A DNA stretch of 64,000 nucleotides. It comes from Agapetus fuscipes. Taxonomy: Eukaryota > Arthropoda > Insecta > Trichoptera > Glossosomatidae. Below, piece by piece: positions 39,779 through 50,919 of the stretch; the first letter of the stretch is position 1, and each line of letters opens with the position of its first letter. The DNA lies in contig OX637342.1 of NCBI GenBank assembly GCA_951799405.1, positions 18,461,298-18,525,297 on the forward strand, given 5' to 3'. The translations under genes and the position numbers were made by a program. The notes under the pieces are model-generated. The model worked only from the letters and a program-made list of their open reading frames with translations, made no database searches and was not told the DNA's origin.

Positions 39779-40480
39779 AAACTACTCTCTTAGGAGTCAC
39801 ACTGGATCGGAACCTCACAATGGGAGAGCCGTTGAATAACACGGTATCCTCCACAATATAATATAGATAAAGGAAATCAGGAGATGTTTACCATCAGGGG
39901 CGGTCAGGACCCTGGTTAACGCTTTTGTGATGTCTCGGGTTGACTATTGCTCAACGCTGTATATAGGTCAGCCGAAAAAACAGTTCAGCCGGCTTCAATC
40001 TGTGCTGAACTCTGCAGCAAGACTCATATTTGGGATGTCCAAATTTAATCATAGTACTCCATTGTTCAAAACACTGCATTGGCTTCGTTTTCTGGAGAGA
40101 GTGGTCTACCGTGTTTGTCTGATGGTTTACAAAGCTGTCAATGGTACGGCTCCTTCATACTTGTCTGACATGTTCTCAACCATTGAGATAGATTTGAGAC
40201 GCCAAACTCTCTGATCTGCGGGGTGTGGGATGGATGACTTAGTCCAGCCGTCACGTCAGACACGCACTAATTTTGGGGACCGTGCTTTCCGGTTTACGGG
40301 CCCAATGGAGTGGAATAGACTACCACCTCATGTGAGGAAGGCAGAAACTGTTGGTGTCTTTAAAGGAGCACTAAAGACGCATCTTTACAAAAAATCTTAT
40401 CCGTGATTTGAGAGGGCCCTTGAGGTGTGACACACACAAAAACGGCGCTCTTTAATTATGTGTTCCTTATAAATAAATTA
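39779..40480 (+). pseudogene. LINE C family, 5'-truncated second copy
   Basis: Matches the C-terminal half of LINE C (SRVDYCSTLYIGQPKKQF, TLHWLRFLERVVYRVCLM). An in-frame TGA at 40212-40214 is followed in the same frame by NFGDRAFRFTGPMEWNRLP and a natural stop at 40406. The upstream part is frameshifted. Its 3' UTR (GAGGGCCCTTGAGGTGTGA) shows what LINE C looked like before element E inserted. Confidence 0.85.
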
Positions 40481-40915
40481 TCCTTGTATATATGTATATA
40501 ACTCTCACGCTACCGATTTTTACGTTTTTTTCTTGGCTCAAATTATGTAGAATGTGATTCTAAAGACAATTTAATTGAAAATTCATCTTTAAATCAAATG
40601 GTAGATAGGCCAAACAAGCACTGGTGGGACGAAATATGGAATTTCATTGAAATTGGGATAGTTTGATTCCCCGTGCAGTATCAATTATTATTTATCTATA
40701 TCCCAACCGGATTATCAATTAATGCAGATGCACGTTTCCATCAGTGAATTATTACGTGATCCATATTTCACAACATAAATTCCACCACCCATGTCTGTAA
40801 CTGTCACTGTAACATTGTCGCCATTCCGCTAGCGGTGGCCACAATTCTTTCAGATTTATCTTCATTTTTTTTTCCAATTTTCCTTTCAAATCTTCCCAAA
40901 GGAAATCTGTCGTGT
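40481..40915. other. No recognisable feature
   Basis: No gene or repeat family recognised. Confidence 0.4.
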
Positions 40916-41170
40916 ATGTTCCTTGCCTTATACGTTGGTTTGCGGCTGACCACCCATGCTGTAAAAATGGTTCACTTTACCAATGCCAGCCTTGTTTCAG
41001 GAAGGTCGGAAAAAATTGCAGGACTAATGTACATTTGAGATCGGGTTTTTACATTGTAGGTCCACATGCAGCATGTGTTAGCGCAAACTTATACGTGTTT
41101 GCTTGTAGGAATGCATTAAATAAGAATCTTAAATGTATTACATATTTGCAACTTTGATTATAAATTTTAG
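40916..41170 (+). repeat. RX copy
   Basis: Full length, from TTCCTTGCCTTATACGTTGG to TTTGCAACTTTGATTATAA. Confidence 0.8.
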
Positions 41171-41344
41171 ATAAGCCAACATGGGTTTTTCATATTAATG
41201 CACCATTTTCCTATTTTATACGTGAGAAAGCTTTACAAAAGTGTACAAATCCTGTTATTTAGAAGTATTTGATTAGCACTTCCTTATAATTAGTTCACTA
41301 ACTATTAAAAATTATACCCAGTAAAATATTTTATCCACAATTTT

Positions 41345-41690
41345 TCAAATCAGTGTCCGATCATAGTCCAGTCGATAGTTCAGTGGTAGAGTGCTTGCAT
41401 TCCATGCCGTGAGCTTGGATTCTAATCCAACCGAGGGTGTCAGAAATGATTTCCCATTTCGGTGTTTATTTCAAACTTCGAATAAAATACCGGCAAGATT
41501 TACTCAGCCTTCACATGAAATAAGTAACAGCGCTCTCGGAAGCTGGGATACCCCAACTTCAACTAAAGTGGTTGGCCAGTTGTAAGGCCAGCCCCATTGC
41601 CTGTTTAAATAAATAAGTTGCACTCGCCATATGCGAAACCCTTTGGTGGATAACGCGGCAAGAAGTTGCATTATATGTGTAGTTTAGTCT
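41345..41690 (+). mobile_element. SINE-1 copy
   Basis: A-box-like ATAGTTCAGTGGTAGAGTGC, a diverged B-box, and the body to ATATGTGTAGTTTAGT. Confidence 0.85.
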
Positions 41691-41694
41691 AGTT

Positions 41695-42195
41695 TTTCAA
41701 ACCCTAAATAAAATACCAGTAAGGCTTACTCAGCTTTCACAAAAAATGAGAACCAGCCCTCCGCTTCAACTGAAGTGGTTGACGTAAAGCCGGCCCTATT
41801 ACCTGTAAAATAAATAGATGGCACTTGCCACATGCGAAAGTCTTTGGGGATAACGTAATAATAAATAATAATAATATTAGGATGATTTGTTTGTTGAGCG
41901 CTGTTTTTGTGTGTATCACACCTCAAAAGCCCTCTGCGAGCTTGGTCGTCGCTGTAGAAAGCGCCAATTCTCAAGCAAGACCCAGTTGTTGTAAGGTTGG
42001 ATGGACCTTTCAGTGACCGGTCTTTGGTAAAGGTTTATGAATTTTGTAACCCAGCGAAGAGCACATTTGGAAATATAAATGGTATATCTTTTGTGCTCTG
42101 CCGGGATTCGAATCCACAACGTTCCATTTACGAGTCCGAAGTGTTGCCACTGTAACAAGGAGTTACTCTCTATGTGTAGCTTAGTTGCATCTAGT
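41695..42195 (+). mobile_element. SINE-1 copy, 5'-truncated and interrupted by SINE-2
   Basis: Body sequence runs to GGGGATAACG at 41856 and resumes at about 42151 with AAGGAGTTACTCTCTATG, then GTAGCTTAGTTGC. Confidence 0.75.
41858..42150 (-). mobile_element. SINE-2 copy with LINE C-type tail
   Basis: The minus strand has the B-box GGATTCGAATCC (near 42103), the SINE-2 body, the shared tail AGGTGTGATACACACAAAAA and an (ATT)n end. It lacks the 5S head. Confidence 0.85.
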
Positions 42196-42390
42196 GAATT
42201 AGCACTTATTCAGTTTTATCTTTAAAGTGGCGTTATGATCATTCGACTAATTAATGAAGTATTAAAATTTAATCAAAACCTTCATCAATCGTTGGAACAT
42301 GGAGAGATTCGCAACCCCATAAGATGATGGTATCATACTATTATTATAACGTCTTGTAGTATTTGCGATGGTTTAGTTAAATGCAGGTAC

Positions 42391-43005
42391 TGTAAGGGTC
42401 TGTAGGACCATCAATCCAACCCTCATAAAGCTTTTCAAGTGCCCCCGCTACTTGTCCACTCCAGACAATCTACAACTTTTGTAAAACTAAGTTACAAAGG
42501 GAGGCTTATATCAGAACCCTCCGTCTTTCTCAGGTTAAACAAACAGGGCTTACACATAATTTTATCAATATCGTATTTTTATGTAAATAGTAGATTAATA
42601 TAGGTGTACATCGTAGGTAGCAATAATTATTATAGTGTTATGTAAATAGTAGATTAATATAGGTGTACATCGTATGTAGCAATAATTATTATAGGCTTAA
42701 GAAATCTAGAAATTAAATAATCCCTTTGTACGCTCGAAGCTGGTAGAGCGTTCGAGAGTGTGCTGGCAAATTGGTCCGTAGAGACTTCTGTCTCTGGAGT
42801 ATATAAGGCGTAAATTTGGGTGCAGGAGGGCAGATAGATTTTCGCCTTTGATCGAAGAACAAGTGTGAGGTGCTGAACTGTGAAATAAATTTAGTTGCTA
42901 AAAGTGTTTAAAAAGAAATATAAAATTGTCAAATAAATTAAGTGTAAATATAAATCCAAAAATAAGACCAATTTTAATTATATAAAGTCTATCCGAACCA
43001 CTACA
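42391..43005. mobile_element. Candidate solo LTR
   Basis: 615 bp starting TGTAAGGGTC and ending CCACTACA, with GTAC/GTAT flanks. It has a TATA-like TATATAAGGCG at 42810 and several AATAAA-like signals downstream, in plausible LTR order. No second copy is in the window, so this stays tentative. Confidence 0.4.
42581..42698. repeat. 59-bp tandem duplication
   Basis: ATGTAAATAGTAGATTAATA starts at 42581 and again at 42640, with one clear base difference between units (GTAGGTAG versus GTATGTAG). Confidence 0.95.
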
Positions 43006-43205
43006 GTATTTTTAGAATTTGAAACTAAAAATACAATTTTAATTCACTTATTGTTGGTAATAATAATAATAATTAACTAGATTTATATGCGCCTTTTTGT
43101 GATTTACATCACTACAAAGGCGCATGTGGGCTCTAGCGGGAAAACTAGAATGCTTTGAATATCTTCCTGAAGTCTGTGTCATCTTTCTGAACTCTCAAAT
43201 TATAG

Positions 43206-43460
43206 TTGTCCGACTTATTGGTTGGTGTGTGGCTAATCACCTATGCTATAGAAAATGGTTCACTTTTTCAGTATCACCACGGTTTCAAGGAAGTTCGGTA
43301 AGCGTTGTAGTGTGTATGTCCATTTGAGATTTGCGTTTTTATGTTGTAGATTCACATGTGGCATGTAAATGCGCAAATTTATACGTGTTTGCTTGAGAAA
43401 ATGCATATAATGTGAATCCTTAAGTTACATATTTTTGAAACTTAGCTTAATTTAGATTAG
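43206..43460 (+). repeat. RX copy, diverged
   Basis: From GACTTATTGGTTGGTGTG to TGAAACTTAGCTTAATTTAG. Confidence 0.8.
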
Positions 43461-43481
43461 CTAGTGTAAGTTTTTGTTGAA

Positions 43482-43733
43482 GGGGTTATGGCGAGTGAAC
43501 TTATTGCTTTGTACAGGTAAGGGAGCCGGTTTTACGCCAACCAACCCAGTTGAAGTGGGGATATCCCAGCTTAGCAGAAAGAAATGGTACTCATTCCTTG
43601 TGAAGGCTGAGTAAACCATGCTGGCATTTTTTACCGAAACGGGAAATCATTTCTGACTCCCTCGGTGGGATTTAAACCCGAGCTCACGGCCTAGAATGCA
43701 AGCACTCTACCAACTGAGCTATCGACCGGACTT
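43482..43733 (-). mobile_element. SINE-1 copy, head and body
   Basis: Minus-strand head is well kept (TCGATAGCTCAGTTGGTAGA). The last part of the 3' end is missing. Confidence 0.85.
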
Positions 43734-43827
43734 AATTTAAAATATAATGGAGTGAACTGGAATCCAAAGTAAGAGTGGATGAGTTTTTCGTTGTAAAAAT
43801 GTACTTTATTGTGTATGTTTCTTAACT

Positions 43828-44065
43828 TTTAGCTTGGTATGTGGCTGACCACACATGCTGTAGAAAAGGGTTCACCTGGCCAATATCACCCCTGTTTCAG
43901 GGAAGGTCAGCGCAAGAGTTGCAGGGTATATGTTCATTTGAGATTTGGTATTTTTATGTTGTAGTTTCACATGTGACATGTGCAAGTACTAACTAATGTG
44001 TACCTGCTTGTGAGAATTCCCAATGATACATATCTTTGCAACTTAGAGTAGATAAGATAAGATTA
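43828..44065 (+). repeat. RX copy
   Basis: From AGCTTGGTATGTGGCTGACC to TTGCAACTTAGAGTAGATAA. Confidence 0.8.
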
Positions 44066-44177
44066 GAACTGGAATTCAAAGTAAAAAGAGCTGTTTCCTA
44101 CGCAAAGTATAGAGACATGTTCGCCGAGGTGATCACCAACATCAAGGAGACTTAACAGGGCACAAATAGAATACGAC

Positions 44178-44345
44178 GTTTACTTTAAAGACCTCTTCCG
44201 GCACACAAAAATTTAGAAGATGAAGTTGATTTTAAAGCCCTCTTTCGGCACACAAAAAGTAAGAAGAAGAAGTTTATCTTAAAGACCTCTTTTGGCACAG
44301 AAAAATTAAGAAGAAGAAGTTGATTTTAAGGACCTCTTCCTGCTC
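44178..44345. repeat. Minisatellite, about 55-bp units
   Basis: Four imperfect units built on TTTAAAGACCTCTTCCGGCA and AAGAAGAAGTTGATT. Just upstream, 44115-44155 resembles LINE coding sequence (SYAKYRDMFAEVI in one frame), so the array may derive from a LINE tail. Confidence 0.75.
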
Positions 44346-44470
44346 CACCGTTTGGCAAGGCTTGGCTCCTTCTTAAATGCGGATGGGCACTTGGACCCTC
44401 GATAAACTTTATGATAATATGCTAGAGTGTAATCACAATAAGAACATGGTCTCCCAAGCAGGTGCGCCGG

Positions 44471-44560
44471 CCATACCAAATGGGATATGCCTTAATATAC
44501 CAAATGGGATATGCCTTAATATACCAAATGGGATATGCCGGTGTATACCAAATGGTATAT
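44471..44560. repeat. Short tandem repeat, about 25-bp units
   Basis: ATACCAAATGGGATATGCC occurs three times, with a fourth variant ending GGTATATTC. The repeat frame encodes IPNGICLN. Confidence 0.9.
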
Positions 44561-44696
44561 TCAGACCATCATTGTAATCACGCCGCTCGAGAACATAACA
44601 ATGGTCTAAATACTTCATGAAATAGAGAGTAATTTATATTTTCACTAATTAATTTGTTTGAGGTTGATTAACCATGGATATAAAAGTAAGTATATA

Positions 44697-45315
44697 ATCT
44701 ATAGCCTAAGTTGAACGGATGTAATAACATGTAATATCGATATTAAATGCATGCCCACAAACAGACACGTGTTAGTTTGCGATTACAAAATATTCTGCAT
44801 GTGTATTTACAAAATTAAAACCCAAACCTCAAATGAACATGAGCCCTGCAACTTTTGTTGACCTTCCCTGAAACAGGGGTGAAATTGGCGAAATGAAATA
44901 GTTTTACTGTATGGGTGATCAGCCTCATCTATAATCTAAGTTGCAAAGATATATTACATTTAAGATGTATATAAAATGCATTCCCTCAAGCAGACACGCA
45001 TAAGTTCGCGCTAAAACATGCCGCATGTGAACCTAAAATATAAAACCCAATCTCAAATGAGCATACGCCCTGCAACTTTTGTCGACCTTCCCTAAAACAG
45101 GAGTGACATATTTAATGTGATCCCACAAACAGAACACGTATAAGCTCACGCTTAAACGTGCCGCATGTGAACCTACAATATAAAACTTAATCTCAAATGA
45201 ACATAAGCCCTGCAACTTTTTTCGACCCTCCCTAAAACAGAGATGACATTGGCGAAGTAAAACCATTTTTTACTGTATAGGTGGTCAGCCTTAAACCAAC
45301 CGATAAGTCAAGGAA
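44697..45315 (-). repeat. Three RX copies in tandem
   Basis: Minus-strand copies at about 44697-44934, 44932-45108 (truncated) and 45109-45315, recognised from repeated CATAAGCCCTGCAACTTTT-like and CATGCCGCATGTGAACC-like segments. Confidence 0.8.
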
Positions 45316-45840
45316 ATTAATTCTTCTAAAACAGGAGACTAGAATACTGCATACATTTTATTTTATTTCTGTGACTTTAGTCTTTTCAAAATGAGTTATA
45401 AAAAAATTACAAAATAATTAGAGAAAATTACAAACGCATTATAAAGGAAAATTGAAAAATTAAATTGTTTTCAACTTGTAACAGGTTTTCTGTAAACAGA
45501 ACTTTTTTCAACGCAGACATTCCGTAAAGAGGTTTCTTGTTTTTTTTTTCTCTTTTGTTTTGTTTGTTGGAATGTTGTTTATTTTTCTTTTTTTTTAATT
45601 ATATTCTTATCTCATCCATGCAGCGTTGCGTACGGTTCCTGTCTTATTTTCCCTTGGGGCTTTTGCGTCTCAGGTTTCTTATTGCGACATAAAAATAATT
45701 TTAAAAACCTAATAAAGGTCTAATTACTTAAGTAAAGTGAAAAAAAAAAAAACATGCAAATCCTTTGCCGCGCCCGGTTTTTCCTTGTTTTTTTCTTGCA
45801 TGGAATTTTTATAAAATAAAAAAGACGCTGTCTTTATCTA
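45316..45840. other. No recognisable gene
   Basis: AT-rich with several T-runs and A-runs; no frame. Confidence 0.4.
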
Positions 45841-45844
45841 AACC

Positions 45845-46055
45845 TAAATCTAAGTTGTAAAGATATGTATCATTGAGATTCATATTAAATGCATTCCCAC
45901 AAGCAGACACACATAATTTCGCGCTCACACATGAAAAACCCAATCTCAAATGAACATTAGCACTGCAACTCTTGCCGACCTTCCCTTAAACAGGGGTGAC
46001 ATTGGCAAAGTGAACAATTTTTAACAGTATGGGTGGTCAGCTTCATACCAACATT
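45845..46055 (-). repeat. RX copy with internal deletion
   Basis: The middle segment with GCGGCATGTG is missing; both ends are present. Confidence 0.75.
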
Positions 46056-46113
46056 CTTCGATTGGTACAACATACATAATTATTACTGAAAATGTAGTAC
46101 TTTTTATCTATCA

Positions 46114-46154
46114 TTCTCGACGTTTCGTTAGTGACGTAGTCAACTTCAGGAGAC
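46114..46154 (-). ncRNA. Degenerate hammerhead-like motif
   Basis: Minus strand: stem I TCTC, CTGAAGT (one core change), a stem II-like stretch, GAA, palindrome ACGT, cleavage-site C, stem I GAGA. Stem II is imperfect, so activity is doubtful. Confidence 0.4.
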
Positions 46155-46212
46155 ACCCTCTCTGCACGACGACTGAGGATGTAAATTCTCTTAAAATGGT
46201 TCGACTATCATC

Positions 46213-46470
46213 TTGACTAATAGGTTGGTATGAGGCTGACCACCCATACTGTAAAAAAATGCACATTGCCAATGTCACCCGTGTGTCAGGGAAGGTCGAC
46301 AAAAGTTGAAGGGTGTATGTTCATTTGAGGTTTGGATTTTATTTGTATGTGCACATTCAGTATTTGTAAGCGCGAACTACACGTGTTTGTTTGTGGGCAT
46401 GCACTTGATATGAACTTTAAATGTAAATATATATCTTTGCAACTTAGATTAAAGATTATAGATAAGACAC
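46213..46470 (+). repeat. RX copy
   Basis: From TTGACTAATAGGTTGGTATG to ACTTAGATTAAAGATTATAG. Confidence 0.85.
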
Positions 46471-46487
46471 ATTGGACCAGTATACAA

Positions 46488-46745
46488 ACTAATCTAATCT
46501 AATCTAAGTTGCAAAGATATGTTACATTGTAGATTCACATTACTTGCATTTTCACAACCAGACACGTACAAGTTTGCGCTTGCACATGCCTCATGCGAAC
46601 CTACAACATAAAAAACAAATCTCAAATGGACATACACCCTGCAAATCTTGCCGTCCTTCCTTGAAAACAAGGGTGGCATTGATAAAGTGAACCATTTTCT
46701 ACAGCATGGATGGTCAGCCGCATACCAACCTCTAAGTCAAGGAAT
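46488..46745 (-). repeat. RX copy, (TCTAA)n tail
   Basis: Full length, ending ATACCAACCTCTAAGTCAAG at the 5' side of the unit. Confidence 0.85.
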
Positions 46746-46884
46746 AACATTGATTCAAACATTTTTAATGTTAAATTTCCTCTGATGTGCATAAGACAAA
46801 CAAGCACATGAAGCACATTTATTGAAGACATGCTTGTTCAGGAGGGGCTATGGCTCTGCAGTGAATTCACAAAACGGCACTAAA

Positions 46885-47540
46885 AATATTGTCAATTGTT
46901 ATGTTATTTTATAATAACATTGAAAGAACAATCCCGAAGTGTGCAGTGTATGTTTGTGGGCCGAACGGTCACGGAAACGGCCGAACTGCGCCGTGCGAAT
47001 CAATCGGCCCACGCTCGTGAGTTCATCGTTAGTTCCAGGCGAGATGTGAAGTGAGTCAGACGTTAGCGACCAAGCACCAAGCGGTGCAAGAGGGGGCACT
47101 ACGATGGAGCTCCCTCCCCCCCCATCTACTTGGATTTCCTGCCAGCAAGGCACCCGCCTTGTGGACCAGAGGCATAGGAGCGCCCACCCAGGGGCTCCAA
47201 CGTGTGGAGGCGTCCACCTTGTGAACCGCCGCTAGCCTGGGGCGCTGCCCCAGGCCTTCCGTTTAGAACTCCAGCCAACGGAATAGGGAGTGTTCTGGTG
47301 ACAACCTGTAGGTCTGGCCAATCCCTTATTTCCCCTTTTCCCCCCCATATTAGTACAGTAATAAATCCTTATTTGTTCATGTTAACTCTATCTTTTAATT
47401 ATACAACCTTCCCAAGATATAAGTAAGCAATACCAAAGAAAGAACCCCACGCCCTGAGAGTGATGCTGATGAGAGCTAGCCGGATGTAAGTATCCTGAAG
47501 ATACCTTTCAATCTAAACATAACACAATTTATTATTATTA
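46885..47540 (-). mobile_element. M element copy 1 (longest)
   Basis: The ends CAATTGTTATGTTATT (left) and AATTGTGTTATGTTTA (reverse complement of the right end) form imperfect inverted termini. The 3' half matches M copy 2 closely. The interior is GC-richer and has no coding frame. A non-autonomous DNA element is the best fit; the superfamily is unknown. Confidence 0.6.
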
Positions 47541-47834
47541 TTAAGCACTTATAATGAATTCATAGATGAGTGTTTGATGCAGGAGCAATTATCTCGCTTC
47601 AATGTGAAAAGCGATACAAAAACAATCTGCCAGGCGGTCTCATGTTCTGTAACGAAAGCTTTGTACTGAGAAATTCCCTTGTTACTATACAACGGTAGAG
47701 GACTTGCACTTGCGCCGGCTTGAAAGCTGCTCTCAAATTTCTAGTGTACTTTTCTCTGTACCTGATTATAAACTCTTTTTAAACACTGCTCTGAAGCTGG
47801 AGAATTTCAGTTTAAAAAGCTGTTTATATTATAT

Positions 47835-47935
47835 TGAAACGTGATTGACTAAGCTACACATTTAGTAGTACTTCTTGCTGCGTTCTCTCTGAAGGAATCC
47901 CATCTTGCGAGCGGGACCTATTAGGAACAGAATAA
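47835..47935 (-). mobile_element. SINE-1 3' fragment
   Basis: AAGCTACACATTTAGTAGTA to GAGCGGGACCTATTAGG on the minus-strand pattern. Confidence 0.65.
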
Positions 47936-47992
47936 CAATAAATCAATACCAAATAAATAAAAACCAGTTTTAGGCTTTCACGGCCGGCTGAT

Positions 47993-48290
47993 GATGCTGG
48001 AGAGATGTTTTCTAGGTTATTTTGACGTGGTCTATGAAAGCGGGAGCTTCCGGACGTTTTGCTCATGTCTACGATGGTCTTCTTCAGCGTAAAGTGTGAT
48101 GATGAAGCTGATCTTGATGCCAACTGTGATGAGTTGTCACAGTTGTTATGTCATGTCACAGTTTTCATCACGATTATCTTCATCATCACACTTCACGCAG
48201 AAGAAGTCCATCGTAGACACTGGCAAAACGTCCGAAAGCTCCAGCTCCCATAGACCACGGCAACAGATTCCGGAAAACATCTCTCGGGAG
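47993..48290. repeat. Inverted repeat with HHR-like motifs in both arms
   Basis: Arms of about 125 bp (left 47993-48115, right 48160-48290) are reverse complements with scattered mismatches. Each carries a CTGAAGA/CAGAAGA ... AAAACGTC core (48051-48089 minus, 48196-48234 plus). The arrangement is head-to-head, as at 60205-60474. Confidence 0.65.
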
Positions 48291-48394
48291 TAACAAAACG
48301 TTGGTTCGAATCACGCTTGGCCCTTTGACTATAACTTCAACCCTGGTTCAACAGACGCCATTCTATACACACAAGCTTCGGATTTCTCATAAAG

Positions 48395-48635
48395 ACAGGT
48401 TGATATGAGGCTGACCATCCGTGCTGTAAAAATCGGTTCACTTTTGCCAATGCCCCCCCGGTTCAGGGAACGGCGGCAGGAGTTGCAAGGTTTATGTTCA
48501 TGTGAGGTTTTGCTTATTTATATGCACACATGCAGAATGTGTAGGCGCGAAACTACATGTGCCTCTCTGTGGGCATGCATTTAATATGAGCCGTGAATGT
48601 TGAGATATCTTAACAGCTTAGATTATAGATTAGAC
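48395..48635 (+). repeat. RX copy
   Basis: From AGGTTGATATGAGGCTGACC to AGCTTAGATTATAGATTAG. Confidence 0.85.
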
Positions 48636-49140
48636 ATCCAGCCAGCAAAATGGGTTGGTGAATTACATTCCTCTTCACAAACCTATTTTTTTAACTGTAA
48701 AATTATTTTTTAATGCAATTCCATCCCAGGAAAAAGTTGGAACACTTCTAAGAGAAACTTGAAACCGTAGCACGACCATAAAGCTGAGGAAGTTGTATTT
48801 CATTTCTCGTTTTACTTCTCTTCAAGTTTCTTAGATTGATGGGGTCATTCTCTTGCACATGTGCAGCTGTTCCAACTATAAAACTTTACGTTCCAACTGA
48901 ACAAAAGCGCTTAATCCGTCGAGTATGGAAACTGAAATTGCGTCTCTGGTGAGTGTTTTAGTTGATGGGCGTTTTTGGTTAGACGCTGGTAGAGTTTCAA
49001 ACTTTGAGTGCCGTTGGCTAACTAAGACAAATCACACAACTTGCAATGAACGGCTGTTAATCATGAAATTTCATGACATCATACAAATCAAAAAGCTCTC
49101 TGTAATTCTACGAACAGGAAATACACACTTCTTCTTCTTT
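48636..49140. other. No recognisable gene; one short shared segment
   Basis: 48645-48690 (CAAAATGGGTTGGTGAATTA) also occurs near 53030 and 57150. The rest is unassigned. Confidence 0.5.
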
Positions 49141-49255
49141 GATTATAATGATGATGATGATTTCTTTATAGCGCCGTTTCGTGATGTAGTCACTCCAAGG
49201 GCGCTTGTGCAAATGATGCTAGAAATTTGCTTGTCTTCAGTGCATTCCGAAACTT
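49141..49255 (-). repeat. LINE 3' terminus with (ATC)n tail
   Basis: Same tail and TTTCTTTATAGCGCC / CAAGGGCGC frame as the CR1/L2-like fragment at 37346, here only about 100 bp. Confidence 0.5.
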
Positions 49256-49264
49256 TCCATGGTC

Positions 49265-49455
49265 ATCGATTCATATTAAATGCGATCCCACAAGCAGATA
49301 CGAATTAGTTCGCGCTTACACATGCTGCATGTGGACTTTACAACATAAAAAACCCAAATTTCAAATAAATATAAGCCCTGCAACTCTTGCCGGCCTTCCC
49401 TGAAACAGGGGTGAAATTGGCAAAGTGAACCATTTTTTTACAGCATGCTTGGTCA
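49265..49455 (-). repeat. RX copy, 3'-truncated
   Basis: Begins in the middle of RX (ATTCATATTAAATGCGATCC) and ends TTACAGCATGCTTGGTCA. Confidence 0.75.
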
Positions 49456-49514
49456 AAAAGGTGGATAAAAGCAATATAAACAATGGCGATTTCAAATACA
49501 AGGGAATGCAAAAT

Positions 49515-49655
49515 ATCCTCATCAGGATGGACCTTTGATGACCGGTCTTTGGGAAAGGTTTATGATTTTTTCATAAATCACTTGTGCTCCACTGGGATTC
49601 GAACCCACAACCTTCCGTTTACCCAAAGCGTTGTCACTAGACTACCGATCAGACT
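49515..49655 (-). mobile_element. SINE-2 head and body fragment
   Basis: Minus-strand B-box GGGTTCGAATCC at 49596 and the ACCGGTC / GGTAAAGG-like body. The tail is missing. Confidence 0.75.
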
Positions 49656-49659
49656 TAGT

Positions 49660-50130
49660 GTGATTCACAAAAAAACGTCAAAATGTCGTAATATAAATAC
49701 GTTAAAATGTCAATATATTTGTGCAACCAAGATTTTATATAGATTAAAGTACTAAATCTACATCACGTTTAGAAAGCGTTGTACCAACAGAGCTTTGGCA
49801 TATTTACTGGTGCTATGTAAGTTTGAGTGGAAATTTTAAAGTTTTATTTTTGGAATACTGTAGTTTGATATCTTCGTAACGATGATGACGCACTCACGGG
49901 AGGGAAACGTCAAGTATCTTGCGTGCGAAATTTTCTTTGCGATTTATCTTGGCGTGAATCTGCAAAGTTTTCCTCACACATCACCTTATTCGCGAATAAA
50001 GTGTTGTTACACTTTCTCCCTAAGCGGCAGGGGAAAGAGTGTTACATTATGTTTAGTTTTGCACATCAATAACAACTCTTATGAAATTATTGGGTGAGGA
50101 GAATATCTTGCATTCCCTTACATTTGAAAT
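49660..50130. other. No recognisable gene
   Basis: No gene or repeat match found. Confidence 0.4.
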
Positions 50131-50502
50131 TGTGTTATGTTTAAAATGGGTGGTACCTTCCAGGATGTACCTACAGGATACTTACTCCGGCTAGCTATCA
50201 TCAGCATCACTCTCAGGACGTGGGGTTCTTTCCTTGTGGTGCTTACTTGTATTTTGGGAAGGGTTGTATATTAAAAGATAAGTTTAACATGAACAAATAA
50301 GGGTTTATTTACTTTAGTAATATGGGGGAAAAAAGGGGAAATAAGGGAATGGCCCGACCTGCACCTTGTCACTAAAACACTCCCTACTCTGTTGACTGGA
50401 GTTCCGAACTGAAGGCCTGGGGCAGCGCCCCAGGCTAGCGGTGACTTCACACTTCGAGATTGTTCTTTCTATGTTATATTTAAATAACATAACAATTGCT
50501 AT
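50131..50502 (+). mobile_element. M element copy 2, internally deleted
   Basis: Ends AATTGTGTTATGTTTA and AAATAACATAACAATTG. The middle shares GCCTGGGGCAGCGCCCCAGG, itself a palindrome, with copy 1. The continuous sequence at 50361-50380 is the empty site used to date the 5S-headed SINE. Confidence 0.65.
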
Positions 50503-50524
50503 TGTTTTTATTGCTTGAATCCAC

Positions 50525-50768
50525 TTTTTTGACCAATGCATAACGGAAGTGGAAGGGGAAGGCCGAGGAAAGAATGGTTAGACCAGATAGGTGAGATTGC
50601 GAAAGAATGGAACATTGCAGAGTGAGAATAAGAGAAGAGTATGTATGGAGAAGGTGATGAATATTGAGGAAATGAAAGTGATTTGCAAGGACAGAAAAAA
50701 GTGGAGGCGCATCTGCGGAGGTACCGGCCACTCCTAGTGGAACGGTGACAGGATACAGTACAGTATAA
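50525..50768 (+). pseudogene. RTE-like LINE C-terminal fragment
   Basis: One frame encodes GSGRGRPRKEWLDQIGEIAK and then a stop; a second frame continues with MNIEEMKVICKDRKKWRRIC. Both resemble the end of LINE F, so one frameshift separates them. The 3' end matches the first bases of this window. Confidence 0.75.
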
Positions 50769-50770
50769 CG

Positions 50771-50915
50771 TATAAAAAATGGTTCACTTTGCCAATGTCA
50801 ACTCCACAGATCATGGATTTTGGTCACCCCTGTTTCAGGGAAGGTTGGTAAGAGTTGGTTTCGGTTAGAGTTGCAGGGCTTATGTTTTTTTGAGATCGGG
50901 TTTTTTTTATATTAT
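50771..50915 (+). repeat. RX fragment with small insertion
   Basis: AAAAATGGTTCACTTTGCC then, after about 35 foreign bases, CACCCCTGTTTCAGGGAAGG. Confidence 0.7.
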
Positions 50916-50919
50916 AGGC

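Noticed and set aside
44471..44560. CRISPR-like array
   Set aside because: The units are directly adjacent tandem repeats without unique spacers, in a eukaryotic transposon-rich context.
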